From NCBI GenBank assembly GCA_963727035.1, contig CAVSEY010000029.1:248001-312000 (forward strand): DNA of 64,000 nt, written 5' to 3'. Shown in pieces: positions 20,443 to 29,411 of the stretch. How positions within the stretch are numbered: position 1 is the stretch's first letter; the number at the start of each line of letters is the position of its first letter. Source of the DNA: Rhodoblastus sp963727035. Lineage in GTDB: Bacteria; Pseudomonadota; Alphaproteobacteria; Rhizobiales; Beijerinckiaceae. The translations under genes were made by a program, and so were the position numbers. The notes beneath the pieces are model-generated. The model saw nothing but the letters and a program-made list of their open reading frames with translations. It did not search any database and was not told the origin of the DNA.

Positions 20443-22585
20443 TCAGCTTCCGGCCACCGGCTCCGGGCCCCCAAGCAACCCTTTTGCCGAATTCAGTTTC
20501 GGTTGATCTGTGGCGTCGGCCTGCCGGAGCGCGGCCGTGCAGGCGCGATCGACTGACCTGGCTTCGTCGTCGGCTCCCAGGGCCGACAGCAATGGCGCCA
20601 GACGCCGCGCCAAGGCGCCGCGACGCCGCGACGTGCCGTCGAACAGGGGCTGGCGGACCTGGGTCTTGCTTGCCGTGCGCACCTGCCGTTCGTTGTTGTG
20701 GAATTCGAGGCAGCGCGGATCCCATTCCAGCCCGCAGAATGCGGCGAGGCGCCGGCTCTGGCCCTCCAGATCGGCGACGATGGCTTCATAATCGGCCGTG
20801 ATCAGAAGCGCCTCGGGCAGAATCGCGCGCCAGTGGTCCATCAGCCTTTCATGGGCGCGATAATAGCGGCCAAGTTCGCCGAGATCGTAGGAAAAGGCGT
20901 AGCCGGTCTCGAACCATCTGGCATAGCAGGACAGGCAGGATTCAACCGGGTTGCGCCGGATGTGGATGATGCGCGCCTTCGGCAGGGCGGCGGCGATCAG
21001 GCCGAGATGGAGGAAGTTGTCGAGCATCTTGTCGACGACGCGGCCGGCGCACGGCGCCAGCTCCCGCACATTTTTCGCATAGGCCGCGCCAATTCGGCCG
21101 GCGTCTTGCGCCGACAGGGACTGGACCAGTTCGGGGAATGCAAGCGGGCCGACGTGATGCGGCCCGTTCACCCGCATGGCCTTGCCGAAGGCGCCGATTT
21201 CGCCAAGGCCGCTGACGCCCTGGTGGCTCGAAAGAATCTGCTCGACCAGGGTGCTGCCGCTGCGCGGCATGCCGACAATGAAAATCGGGGCGAGCGCGCT
21301 TTCGCCGCGCCCGCCAAGCCGCGCCGCCATGGCTTGGTCGAAAACCTGCGCGGTGCGCGCCATTTCGCCGAGCGTCGCGGCTTCGTCGTAATGGACGAGG
21401 CCGCGTTTCAGACCGGCTCCGGCCGAGAGATGCTCAAAACTTTCGTCCCAGGCGCCATGGTCCTCGTGAACTTTGGCGAGGCCGAAATGCAGGAAAACCC
21501 GTTCGGCGGCGGGAAGCGCCTCGGCTTGCGAAAGCTGCGCGTTCATTGCGGCGACGGCGGGATCGTCGGCGCGCCAGTTTGGTCATCTGGGTCAGGTTGT
21601 AATAGAGGCGGGCGCGCCCCGGCGCGAGGGCGATGGCCTCGCGGAGCGTGGACTCGGCCTCCGCGAAACGCCCGATCTCGCCGAGCAGGAGCGCCTTGTT
21701 GGCGAGGCCGGCAGGGTCGCGCGGCGCGAGCGCCAGACCCTGGTCATAGCTCGCCAGCGCCTCTTCGACGCGGCCCAGATCGGCGAGAACGCCCGCCCGC
21801 GTCATCCAGATCGCCGCCTGTTTCGGATCGGCCGCCACAACCGCCGTCGAACACAGCAGGGCTTCCTCGGGGCGGTTGAGCATTTTGAGCGCAAGCGCGC
21901 GATTATTGATCGCCACGACATTGTCGGGCGCGCGCGCAAGGGCCTTGTCCAGAGAGATCAGCGCTTCGCCGGGGCGTTCGAGATTCACCAGCACGGCGCC
22001 GCGATTGCAAAGCAGCGGGCCGGAATCGGGCTGGAGCGCCAGCGCCCTGTCCAAAGCCGCCAAGGCCTCGTCGAGGCGCCCGGTCTCATTGAGCGTACAG
22101 CCATAATTGCTCAAAGCCTCCACGAAGCCAGGCTCCAGCGTCGCCGCCTGCGCAAAACAGCTTGCCGCCTCTTCAACCCGGCGCAGCGCCCGCAGGGCGT
22201 TCCCGCGCATGTTCCAAACCTTGGCGGCGTCCGGCTTCAACGCCAGGGACTGGTCGCACCAGAAGATCGCCTCTTCGGCGCGCCCGAGCGCCAGAGCGAC
22301 GGCGGCGAGATTGGCGTGAATGACGGGTTGTTGCGGCAGGATGCGCGCGGCCTGCGCGAAAGCGCGCAGTGCGTCCTCGTAACGGCGCTGCATGACGTTG
22401 AGCACGCCAAGCTGGAACGCGGATTGGCCGTCCTGGGCGTCAAAATCGACGATTTCTTGCAGAAATTTCGACGCCAGGTCGATCTCGGCGCCATTCCGGC
22501 TCGCCACAGCCCGGTCGAACGCGTCCGAGGCGCGCGGCTTTTTCTCGGCGCGCGCGTCCGGCGTCCTGAACGAAAGACCAGCCAT
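20443..22585 (-). CDS. TPR-repeat sulfotransferase, one frameshift
   Basis: Read across one frameshift near 21570 this gene encodes about 715 residues. The N-terminal 330 residues are tandem tetratricopeptide repeats (for example AKVWNMRGNALRALRRVEEA and AIWMTRAGVLADLGRVEEAL), and the C-terminal 300 residues are a sulfotransferase domain. The 5'-phosphosulfate-binding loop IVGMPRSGSTLVEQIL is intact, and IIHIRRNPVESCLSCYARWF matches the 3'-phosphate-binding region. This fusion transfers sulfate from PAPS to an unknown protein or glycan acceptor. ATG 22585 (MAGLSFRTPDARAEK) has GAGG nearby; upstream ATGs give unlikely basic sequence. It interrupts the moaD-moaE neighbourhood. Confidence 0.82.
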
Positions 22586-22770
22586 TCCACCCTCGTCGCG
22601 GACGCGCCGCCCCACGCTCATCCTGAACCTCGGATCTTGCGCGGAACTGGCCGCGGCGAAGGGCCGTTCGACATTTCGTCGTGATCGCCAAAATCCTTTC
22701 CGGAAACGGCGGCGGGAGCTAAATTGCCGGACGGCCCGCCGCTCGCGGGCCAGCCGCGTCCGGAAATCCG

Positions 22771-23232
22771 ATGTCCCTATCAAAAATCCGCGTGCAGACC
22801 GAAGATTTCGACGCCGGCGCCGAAGCCGCGGCGCTCGCGCGGGGGCGAAAAGATATTGGCGCCCTGGTCAGCTTCGTCGGCCTGTGCCGCGACGAGGCCG
22901 GGACCCTTCAAGCGTTGGAGCTGGAGCATTATCCCGGCATGGCGGAGGAGGAGATCGCGCGCATCGTCGCCGAGGCCGAGCGGCGCTGGCCCCTGCTTGG
23001 GGTCACCGTGATCCACCGCACCGGCAAAATATCGCCCGGCGCGCAGATCGTGCTGGTGATCTGCGCCTCGGCCCATCGCGCGGCGGCTTTTTCGGCCGCC
23101 GAATTCCTGATGGATTTCCTCAAAAGCCGCGCGCCGTTGTGGAAGAAGGAACATCGCGCCGACGGCGGCCATGGCGACTGGGTCACGGCGAAGGACGCCG
23201 ACGAGACGGCGCTGGAGCGTTGGCGGCGATAG
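22771..23232 (+). CDS. moaE: Molybdopterin synthase catalytic subunit
   Basis: Large subunit of molybdopterin synthase; with thiocarboxylated MoaD it converts cyclic pyranopterin monophosphate to molybdopterin. The 153-residue protein shows the MoaE signatures GALVSFVGLCRDEAG, LELEHYPGMAEEEI, VTVIHRTGKISPGAQIVLV, the AHRAAAFSAAEFLMDFLK helix and the active-site region APLWKKEH. In related alphaproteobacteria moaE directly follows moaD; here it is isolated, with its own start after a divergent TPR-sulfotransferase gene. Confidence 0.95.
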   Translation: MSLSKIRVQTEDFDAGAEAAALARGRKDIGALVSFVGLCRDEAGTLQALELEHYPGMAEEEIARIVAEAERRWPLLGVTVIHRTGKISPGAQIVLVICASAHRAAAFSAAEFLMDFLKSRAPLWKKEHRADGGHGDWVTAKDADETALERWRR

Positions 23233-23237
23233 GCCTC

Positions 23238-23879
23238 TCAATGGCAGGTTTCATGGCCCGACGCGGCGATGGCGTCGAAATCCCTCTGGCTTAAATGCTC
23301 CGGCGCATAATGGGCGCCAAGTCGCCGCTTCCAGCGGTGGAAGGCGCGCAGGTGGTTGCGCGAGCCCCGCTCGAGTTCGGTGTAAACGGCGAGGATTTCC
23401 GGCTTCCTTGTGCGCCTGGCGGCGGCGCGCAGATCCGCAATGTCGAGCTCTTCGATCGACAAGCCGACGCGCACCGCCTCTTCCCGGCTTTTCAATCCCT
23501 GCTCGATGAGGCTGTCGTAGAGCGCCTGCATTTTCGGGTCGTGGAACACGCCGATCTCCAGGCCCTGCGCCGGATCCGGCAGGCCAAAATGCTGAAGCAG
23601 CGCCAGGATGGCGTCCATATGCGCCTGTTCGGAGCCGCTGATATTGCCGAAAGGCCGCAGGCCCCAGCGATCATAAAGGCGCAGGTAAACGTCGCGCGCG
23701 ATCTTTTCTTCCTCGCGCATCAGCAGAAGATCGTTGCGCTCGTCTTCGCTGAGTTCCCCGGCTTCGTTCGCGGCAATGGAGTTGCGCAGTCGAGCGAGAT
23801 GGCCTCGCCGATGGGCGTCACGCGCATCGCCCATGTGACGTTGGCGGCCGTATGGACCGCGTTGTTCGAGGTGTTGCAT
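23238..23879 (-). CDS. DUF2202 family (ferritin-like) protein
   Basis: A 213-residue protein with the DUF2202 pattern: ERNDLLLMREEEKIARDVYL, FGNISGSEQAHMDAILALL, MQALYDSLIEQG, LSIEELDIADL, YTELERGSRNHLRAF and a C-terminal YAPEHLSQRDFDAI. The repeated Glu and His (EEEK, SEQAHMD, SRNH) fit a ferritin-like four-helix di-metal fold; the biochemical role is unknown. ATG 23879 is chosen because AAGGA lies 9 bases upstream; earlier starts lack a site. It converges with moaE, the stops being 6 bases apart. Confidence 0.8.
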   Translation of the reverse strand: MQHLEQRGPYGRQRHMGDARDAHRRGHLARLRNSIAANEAGELSEDERNDLLLMREEEKIARDVYLRLYDRWGLRPFGNISGSEQAHMDAILALLQHFGLPDPAQGLEIGVFHDPKMQALYDSLIEQGLKSREEAVRVGLSIEELDIADLRAAARRTRKPEILAVYTELERGSRNHLRAFHRWKRRLGAHYAPEHLSQRDFDAIAASGHETCH

Positions 23880-23986
23880 TGGATATTCCTTGATCTTGCA
23901 GGTCATTTTCACAGCGCCTGAAGCTCCCTGGCGGCCTGGCTCGGCGCGCCCGCGACTTTCAAGCCGTGCTGGAGCGTTAAAAAAAT

Positions 23987-24547
23987 TCAAAGCCGCTCGA
24001 TCTTGCGCGCGGCCTCGTCGAGGATGTCGGCGACTTCGAACAGGGTTTTCTTGTCGGCGGCGTCAGCGAGGCGCTGATGCAGGGCCGTGCGCAGATTGCC
24101 CATGGCGCGGGCGACGGGGCCGGCCTCCATCGGCGCGGCGCGCGCGCCGACCTCGTCGAGCCGCGCCAGCGCCGCATCGGCTTGCGTGCGGTTCTGATCG
24201 AGGAAAGCCTTGCCGGCTTCGCTCAGGGCGAATTGCTTTTTCGCGCCTTCCGCGGCCTGGGCTTCGATCTGGCCGGTTTCTTCCAGCAGGGCCAGCGTCG
24301 GATAGACGATGCCGGGGCTTGGGGCATAGGCGCCGTTGCTGCGGGTCGCGACCTCGCGGATCAGGTCGTAGCCGTGGCGCGGCTCGACCTCGATCAAGGC
24401 GAGAAAGACCAGCTTCAATTCGCCGCCGTCGAACATGCGGCGCCTTTCGCCGCGTCCGAAACCATGGCGGCCCTTGAACAACTCGTCGCCGCCCTCGAAC
24501 ATGCGGCGGCCGCGCCGGAAATGACGGCCGAACGGCGCTTCGCTCAT
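23987..24547 (-). CDS. PadR family transcriptional regulator
   Basis: A 186-residue regulator. The winged helix at residues about 40-120 has the PadR pattern: GELKLVFLALIEVEPRHGYD, IREVATRSNGAYAPSPGIVY and PTLALLEETGQIEAQ, followed by KKQFALSEAGKAFL. A C-terminal helical dimerisation part follows. The N-terminus is Gly/Arg/Phe-rich. Start ATG 24547 follows GGGAGCC. Two AT-rich palindromes sharing GATATATCTT lie 70 and 200 bases upstream and are candidate autoregulatory operators. PadR proteins usually sense small aromatic or cationic ligands; the ligand here is unknown. Confidence 0.88.
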   Translation of the reverse strand: MSEAPFGRHFRRGRRMFEGGDELFKGRHGFGRGERRRMFDGGELKLVFLALIEVEPRHGYDLIREVATRSNGAYAPSPGIVYPTLALLEETGQIEAQAAEGAKKQFALSEAGKAFLDQNRTQADAALARLDEVGARAAPMEAGPVARAMGNLRTALHQRLADAADKKTLFEVADILDEAARKIERL

Positions 24548-24615
24548 GTCTGGCTCCCTTTTCTCGCCGAAGGCTCCCAAGCCGGGGCGGCGTCCCTGGT
24601 GATGTACGAACATAT

Positions 24616-24634
24616 AATATCTTCGATATATCTT
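24616..24634 (-). promoter_or_regulatory. Candidate PadR operator 1
   Basis: AT-rich site in GC-rich DNA, 70 bases upstream of the padR start: AATATCTTCGATATATCTT on the plus strand, containing the palindrome GATATATC. It shares GATATATCTT with a second site 130 bases away. Confidence 0.45.
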
Positions 24635-24748
24635 TTCCAGATGGACGAAAAACCCGGACCCATCCGATTTTCAACCTGTGGCGGGGCCGGACCTCGCGCG
24701 ATTCCCGCACGAGCCGAGCAGAATGTTTTACTCCGCTCTTGAACAATC

Positions 24749-24760
24749 AAGATATATCTT
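24749..24760 (-). promoter_or_regulatory. Candidate PadR operator 2
   Basis: Perfect 12-bp palindrome AAGATATATCTT between the padR gene and the ilvE terminator. It shares GATATATCTT with the site at 24616-24634, suggesting that one regulator binds both. Confidence 0.45.
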
Positions 24761-24786
24761 AGATACGAATTATCAAGGGCAGAGGC

Positions 24787-24820
24787 AAAAAAAAGCGGCC
24801 GCCCATCGGGGTGGCCGCTT
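24787..24820 (-). terminator. Intrinsic terminator of ilvE
   Basis: In minus orientation AAGCGGCC (24820-24813) pairs with GGCCGCTT (24800-24793) around a 12-base loop and runs into eight Ts (24794-24787). It lies about 120 bases past the ilvE stop. This is a textbook intrinsic terminator. Confidence 0.85.
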
Positions 24821-24942
24821 CGAGCGGGCAACGAAAGGGGAGGGCGGGCGCCCTGACTCGCACAGCGCGTCGGGAGACGGGCGGCTCTCGACGCCCTATG
24901 GCTCGCCGCCCTCCACATGTAAGGAGAGGGATTTTTCCGGCC

Positions 24943-25833
24943 TCAGGCGTGCTGGACCACTTTCGGCTGGACTTCGTCGGCATAGGCCTCGATCAAGGTC
25001 CGCGAGATCGCGCCGGGGACGAAATTATAGGGGCCGATGACGGAGACCGGCGTCACTTCGGCGCCGGTGCCGCAGATGAAACATTCCTCGAAATCCGCCA
25101 GCTCCTCGGGCAGGATCCGGCGCTCGATCACCTTGATCCCCTTGGCCTTGGCGAGGGCGATCACGGTCTGCCGGGTGATGCCGTCCAGAAAGCAATCGGC
25201 GATCGGCGTGTGGATTTCGCCGTTCCGGGTAAAGAGAATGTTGGCCCCGGTGCATTCGGCGACCCGGCCCTGCCAGTCGAGCATCAACGCGTCGGCATAG
25301 CCGCGGCGCTCGGCGCGGTGCTTGGAGATGGTGCAGATCATGTAGAGGCCGGCGGCCTTGGAATGGCTCGGCGCGGTCATCGGATCGGGGCGGCGATATT
25401 CCGCGATGTCGAGCTTGATGCCCTTCATCTTGGTCGCGATGTCGAACATCGACGGCCAGTCCCAGACCGCGATGGCGACATGGATCTTCGCGTGCTGGGC
25501 GGAGACCGCCATCATTTCCGAGCCGCGCCAGGCGAAGGGCCGGACATAGCAGTTCTGGAGGCCGTTCCTGGACACCACGAGGTCCTTGGCCGCCATCAGC
25601 TCTTCGACCGTGTAGGGAATTTCGAAATCGAGCAATTGCGCCGATTTCTTGAAACGCTCGGAATGTTCGCGCGACTTGAAGATCACGCCGCCATAGGCGC
25701 GCTCGCCCTCGAACACGCAGGAGCCGTAATGCAGACCGTGGGAGAGGACGTGGAGCTTGGCGTCCTTCCATTCGACGAGCGCGCCGTTCATCCAGATAAA
25801 ACCGTCGCGTTGGTCGAAAGGCAGCACAGACAT
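24943..25833 (-). CDS. ilvE: Branched-chain amino acid aminotransferase
   Basis: PLP-dependent class IV aminotransferase catalysing the last step of Leu, Ile and Val synthesis, or the first of their breakdown. The 296-residue protein shows HVLSHGLHYGSCVFEGERAY at the N-terminus, the SKAAGLYM region with the likely PLP-binding Lys, and the class IV signature from RVAECTGANILF to IADCFLDGITR. It is divergent from the marR gene. The 110 bases between them hold a perfect 10-bp inverted repeat, so the MarR protein may control both. An intrinsic terminator follows. Confidence 0.93.
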   Translation of the reverse strand: MSVLPFDQRDGFIWMNGALVEWKDAKLHVLSHGLHYGSCVFEGERAYGGVIFKSREHSERFKKSAQLLDFEIPYTVEELMAAKDLVVSRNGLQNCYVRPFAWRGSEMMAVSAQHAKIHVAIAVWDWPSMFDIATKMKGIKLDIAEYRRPDPMTAPSHSKAAGLYMICTISKHRAERRGYADALMLDWQGRVAECTGANILFTRNGEIHTPIADCFLDGITRQTVIALAKAKGIKVIERRILPEELADFEECFICGTGAEVTPVSVIGPYNFVPGAISRTLIEAYADEVQPKVVQHA

Positions 25834-25889
25834 GGGGGAATCCTCGAAAGCGCCTTGAAAGGAAGGCTTGACGACTAAACCGCGACCTG

Positions 25890-25916
25890 AAATATGTCAA
25901 TAGACCTGACATATTT
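25890..25916. promoter_or_regulatory. Candidate MarR operator between ilvE and marR
   Basis: Perfect inverted repeat AAATATGTCA (25890-25899) and TGACATATTT (25907-25916) with a 7-base spacer, 26 bases before the marR start and 57 bases before the ilvE start. The position in a divergent promoter and the symmetry fit a MarR-type dimer site. Confidence 0.65.
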
Positions 25917-25942
25917 TCGACCGGGTTCGGGAGGCGGGCCGA

Positions 25943-26440
25943 ATGGCGGAAGCTTTGGAGCGGCATGCGAAAAGTTCGTCGCCGGAGCCGGCCACGCCCG
26001 AACCCATGTTCGACCTGATCGAACTGCTGTTTTTCGCCTATCGCGATTTCGTCGGCGACGCCGACCGCCTGCTGACGCGCTATAATTTCGGCCGGGCCCA
26101 TCATCGCGTGCTCTATTTCGTGGAGCGCCGGCCCGGGCTGTCGGTGGCGGAATTGCTCGACCTGCTCAAGATCACCAAGCAAAGCCTGTCGCGGGTGCTG
26201 AAGGACCTTCTCGACCAGAATTACATCGAACAAAGGCCGGGCCTGCTCGACCGCCGCCAGCGCCTGATGTATCCGACCGTCAACGGCAAGAGCCTGGCGC
26301 TGGAGCTGGCGCAGCTTCAATCGCGCCGCATCGCGCGGGCGCTGGTCAACCTGCCCGAGGGGGCGCGGGCGCAGGCCGCCACCTTCCTCGCCGCCATGCG
26401 CGATCCCGCGCCGAAAGACGCCTCCGGAGACGCCCGATGA
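25943..26440 (+). CDS. MarR family transcriptional regulator (PetP-like)
   Basis: A 165-residue winged-helix regulator: FDLIELLFFAYRDFVGDADR, FGRAHHRVLYFVERRPGLSV, the recognition region LLKITKQSLSRVLKDLLDQN and the wing YIEQRPGLLDRRQRLMYPT. The sequence and its overlap with an OmpR-type regulator match the petP-petR pair of Rhodobacter, known there for cytochrome bc1 expression; this is an inference from order and similarity remembered, not a search. Its last four bases overlap the next start (ATGA). A palindrome in its promoter suggests autoregulation. Confidence 0.88.
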   Translation: MAEALERHAKSSSPEPATPEPMFDLIELLFFAYRDFVGDADRLLTRYNFGRAHHRVLYFVERRPGLSVAELLDLLKITKQSLSRVLKDLLDQNYIEQRPGLLDRRQRLMYPTVNGKSLALELAQLQSRRIARALVNLPEGARAQAATFLAAMRDPAPKDASGDAR

Positions 26441-27171
26441 ACCAAGAGGAAGCCCAGCTCCCGGCGGATGACGCCTTTCATCTCCTGATCGTGGACGACG
26501 ACCGCCGCATCCGCGAGTTGCTGAAACGCTTCCTTCAGGGCGAGGGCTATCGGGTGACGGCGGCGGAAAGCGCGGAAGCCGCTTACGCCCATCTGCGCGG
26601 GCTGCATTTCGACCTGATCATTCTCGACGTGATGATGCCGGGCGAGAGCGGCGTCGATTTCGCGCGCAAAATCCGCGCCGAAAACACCGCTCTCGCAGAG
26701 GCCCCGATCCTGATGCTGACGGCGCGCTCCGAGATCGACGACCGTCTCAAGGGGCTCGAAGCCGGCGCCGACGATTACATGGCCAAGCCCTTCGAGCCGC
26801 GCGAACTGGCGCTGCGCGTCGCCTCGATCCTGCGCCGCGCCGCGCCGCGCTCGCCAGCACAGACGGCGCTGGGCGCCAATGTCGTGCGCTTCGGCGAATT
26901 CGCCTTCGATCCGGATCGTGGCGATTTGCGCCAGGGCGACGACGTCATCCGCATCACCGAGCGCGAGCGCGACATGCTGCGCCTGCTGGTGGAGACGCCC
27001 GGCGAGCCGGTGTCGCGCGAGGCGCTGGGCGGCGGCGGCGGCGCGGCCAACGAGCGCACCGTGGACGTCCAGGTCAACCGCCTGCGGCGCAAGATCGAGA
27101 CCGATCCGGCCAATCCCCTGCATCTCCAGACCGTGCGCGGGTTCGGCTACAAGCTGGCGATCGAGAGATGA
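26437..27171 (+). CDS. OmpR-family response regulator (PetR-like)
   Basis: A 244-residue two-component regulator. The receiver domain has the acidic pair DD (about 20-21), phospho-acceptor Asp64 in LIILDVMMPGESG, Thr in LMLTARS and Lys117 in YMAKPFEP. The C-terminal winged helix reads RITERERDMLRLLVETPGEP, ERTVDVQVNRLRRKIE and VRGFGYKLA. The gene overlaps the MarR gene upstream and the kinase downstream (both ATGA), so the three are a translationally coupled operon. A GGGGG linker inside the DNA-binding domain (ALGGGGGAANERT) is a small oddity. Confidence 0.93.
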   Translation: MNQEEAQLPADDAFHLLIVDDDRRIRELLKRFLQGEGYRVTAAESAEAAYAHLRGLHFDLIILDVMMPGESGVDFARKIRAENTALAEAPILMLTARSEIDDRLKGLEAGADDYMAKPFEPRELALRVASILRRAAPRSPAQTALGANVVRFGEFAFDPDRGDLRQGDDVIRITERERDMLRLLVETPGEPVSREALGGGGGAANERTVDVQVNRLRRKIETDPANPLHLQTVRGFGYKLAIER

Positions 27172-28535
27172 AAACGGCGCCGAGCGTCCTCCTTCCGGCT
27201 TTGCGCCTGTGGCGGGCTTTCGGCCGCGCGCTTGCGGGGATCATGCCCAAGGGGCTTTACGCGCGCTCGCTGCTCATCGTCATCCTGCCCATGGTCCTGC
27301 TGCAATCGGCGGTGGCGCTGGTCTTCATGGAGCGCCATTGGCAGATGGTGACCTTCCGCCTTTCCAATGCGGTGACCCAGGACATCGCCGCGCTGATCGA
27401 CGTCTATCGCGATTTCCACAAGCTCGATCCCGACAACAGCAAACTGGAGGCGATCGCGCGCCGGCGCCTCAATCTCGACGTCGAGGTCCTGCCCCCCGGG
27501 CCGCTGCCGCCGGCTTTGAAGAAGCCCTTCTTTTCCCTGGTCGATCGCGCCATGTCGAGCGAGATCGCCAAGCAGATTCACCGGCCCTTCTGGATCGACA
27601 CGGTGGGGCGCTCCAACTTCATCGAGGTGCGGGTGGACGTGGGCGACGCCGTCCTGCGCGTCGTGGCCTTGCGCAGCCAGGCCTATGCCTCCAACAGCCA
27701 GATCTTCATCGTCTGGATGGTCGGCGCCGCGCTGGTGCTGATCACGGTCGCCATCCTGTTCCTGCGCAACCAGATCAGGCCGATTCTCGCGCTCGCCGAC
27801 GCCGCGGAGGAATTCGGCAAGGGCCGCGAAATCGAATTCCGTCCGCGCGGCGCGCGCGAGGTGCGGCGCGCGGCCTATGCCTTTCTCGAAATGAAGCGGC
27901 GCATCGAGCGCGCGATGGAGCAGCGCACCACCATGCTCAATGGCGTGAGCCACGACCTGCGCACCATCCTCACCCGCTTCAAACTGTCCCTCGCCTTGCT
28001 GTCCGACAAGAACGAGGCGCGCGAGCTGACCGGCGACGTGGACGAGATGCAGCGCATGCTCGAAGCCTATCTCGCCTTCGCCCGCGGCGACATCGGCGAA
28101 GCCGCGGCGCCGACCGACATTCCGGCCATGCTCGAAACCCTGCGCCAGGAGGGCGAGCGCCTGGGCCACGCCACCGAAGTGGTCTATGCCGGCGAGCCGA
28201 TCGCCACCGTGCGCCCCGACGCCTTCAAGCGCTGCCTCGCCAATCTGCTGATCAATGCGGCGCGCCACGGCGGCCGCATTCGCCTCGAAGGCTTCTGCGA
28301 CACGAAATTCCTGCAGATTCACGTCGATGACGACGGACCGGGCATCCCCTTGGAACAGCGCGAGGAAGTGTTCCGGCCTTTCGTGCGGCTTGACGAAGCC
28401 CGCAACCAGGACGAGGGCGGCACCGGCCTCGGCCTCGCCATCGCCCGCGACATCGCCCGCTCGCATGGCGGCGAAATCTATCTCTCCACCAGCCCGCTTG
28501 GCGGCCTGCGCGCCACCGTGAGGGCGCCGGTATAG
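27168..28535 (+). CDS. EnvZ-like sensor histidine kinase
   Basis: A 455-residue inner-membrane kinase for the preceding response regulator. TM1 is near residues 33-50 (SLLIVILPMVLLQSAVALVF), a periplasmic part of about 130 residues follows, TM2 is near 180-200, then HAMP. The H-box is GVSHDLRTILTRFKL with His262; Ile replaces the usual Pro after HDLRT. The ATPase has N-box NLLINAARHGG, G1 DDDGPGIP and G2 GGTGLGLAI. Signal and targets cannot be seen. It overlaps the regulator by four bases. Confidence 0.92.
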   Translation: MKTAPSVLLPALRLWRAFGRALAGIMPKGLYARSLLIVILPMVLLQSAVALVFMERHWQMVTFRLSNAVTQDIAALIDVYRDFHKLDPDNSKLEAIARRRLNLDVEVLPPGPLPPALKKPFFSLVDRAMSSEIAKQIHRPFWIDTVGRSNFIEVRVDVGDAVLRVVALRSQAYASNSQIFIVWMVGAALVLITVAILFLRNQIRPILALADAAEEFGKGREIEFRPRGAREVRRAAYAFLEMKRRIERAMEQRTTMLNGVSHDLRTILTRFKLSLALLSDKNEARELTGDVDEMQRMLEAYLAFARGDIGEAAAPTDIPAMLETLRQEGERLGHATEVVYAGEPIATVRPDAFKRCLANLLINAARHGGRIRLEGFCDTKFLQIHVDDDGPGIPLEQREEVFRPFVRLDEARNQDEGGTGLGLAIARDIARSHGGEIYLSTSPLGGLRATVRAPV

Positions 28536-28561
28536 GAACGCTCCGATGAAATCTTGTTGCA

Positions 28562-29392
28562 ATGGCGCTGGAGGACCTTTCCGGGGCCGAGACTTTCCCG
28601 CTCGACGCCTTGATGACCTTGCGCCAGAAATGGCCTGACGCGCGCGGGCCTTTGCTGGATGCGTTGAAAAACTTCGCCTCGGGCGCCGACCGCGGCCCGG
28701 AAAATGCGGAAAAAGTCTTTTTCGGCCTGCATCTGATGGCGGAAAAGCGCGAGGACGAGGCCTGGGCGCCTTTGCTGGCGGTCGCGATGGAGGGCGAAGT
28801 TCTCTACGACATGATCGGCGACGCCACCTCGGCGACGCTGCCCGCCATCCTGTGCAGCCTCTATGCGGGCGATCTCGACGGGCTGAAAAAACTGGTCGAG
28901 GCGCCGCAGGCTGACGAATGGGGCCGCGTCGCGGCGCTCGAATGTTTTTGCGCGCTGGCCGCGAAGGGCGAAATCCCGATGGAGGAGGCCAAGGCTTATC
29001 TCGCCCATTGCTTCGAGAGCTTGCAGCCGCGCCAGAATCACCCGGTCTGGTATGGCTGGCAGGGCTGCGTCGCGCTGCTGGGCTTCTCTGAGCTGGAGCC
29101 TTTGGCGGCGCGCGCCTTCCGCCAGGGGTTTGTGGACCGCAATGTCCTGACTTTCGAGGATTTCCAGACCGACCTGCGCGCCAGCCGCGCCGCCGCCAGC
29201 CTCGCCGATGTCTTCGAGGAACGCGGCATAAAACCGATCGAGGACGCGCTCGACGCTTTGGCCGTTTTCGACGAGGACGACGAGGCGCCCGCCGAGCCGG
29301 CGGAAAACCGCTTTAAAGACGTCGGCCGCAACGATCCTTGTCCGTGCGGCAGCGGCAAGAAATACAAGAAGTGTTGTTTAGGGAAAGAATAG
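28562..29392 (+). CDS. DUF1186 and SEC-C zinc-motif protein
   Basis: A 276-residue cytoplasmic protein. The first 230 residues are alpha-helical repeat-like sequence typical of DUF1186 (AEKVFFGLHLMAEKREDEAW, LYDMIGDATSATLPAILCSL, QADEWGRVAALECFCALAAK). The last 20 residues are a SEC-C zinc finger, GRNDPCPCGSGKKYKKCC, as at the SecA C-terminus, which may bind SecB or ribosomes. No enzymatic function is known to me. It follows the kinase by 26 bases and may be cotranscribed. Confidence 0.85.
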   Translation: MALEDLSGAETFPLDALMTLRQKWPDARGPLLDALKNFASGADRGPENAEKVFFGLHLMAEKREDEAWAPLLAVAMEGEVLYDMIGDATSATLPAILCSLYAGDLDGLKKLVEAPQADEWGRVAALECFCALAAKGEIPMEEAKAYLAHCFESLQPRQNHPVWYGWQGCVALLGFSELEPLAARAFRQGFVDRNVLTFEDFQTDLRASRAAASLADVFEERGIKPIEDALDALAVFDEDDEAPAEPAENRFKDVGRNDPCPCGSGKKYKKCCLGKE

Positions 29393-29411
29393 ACCCAGTT
29401 TCAAAACGCCG

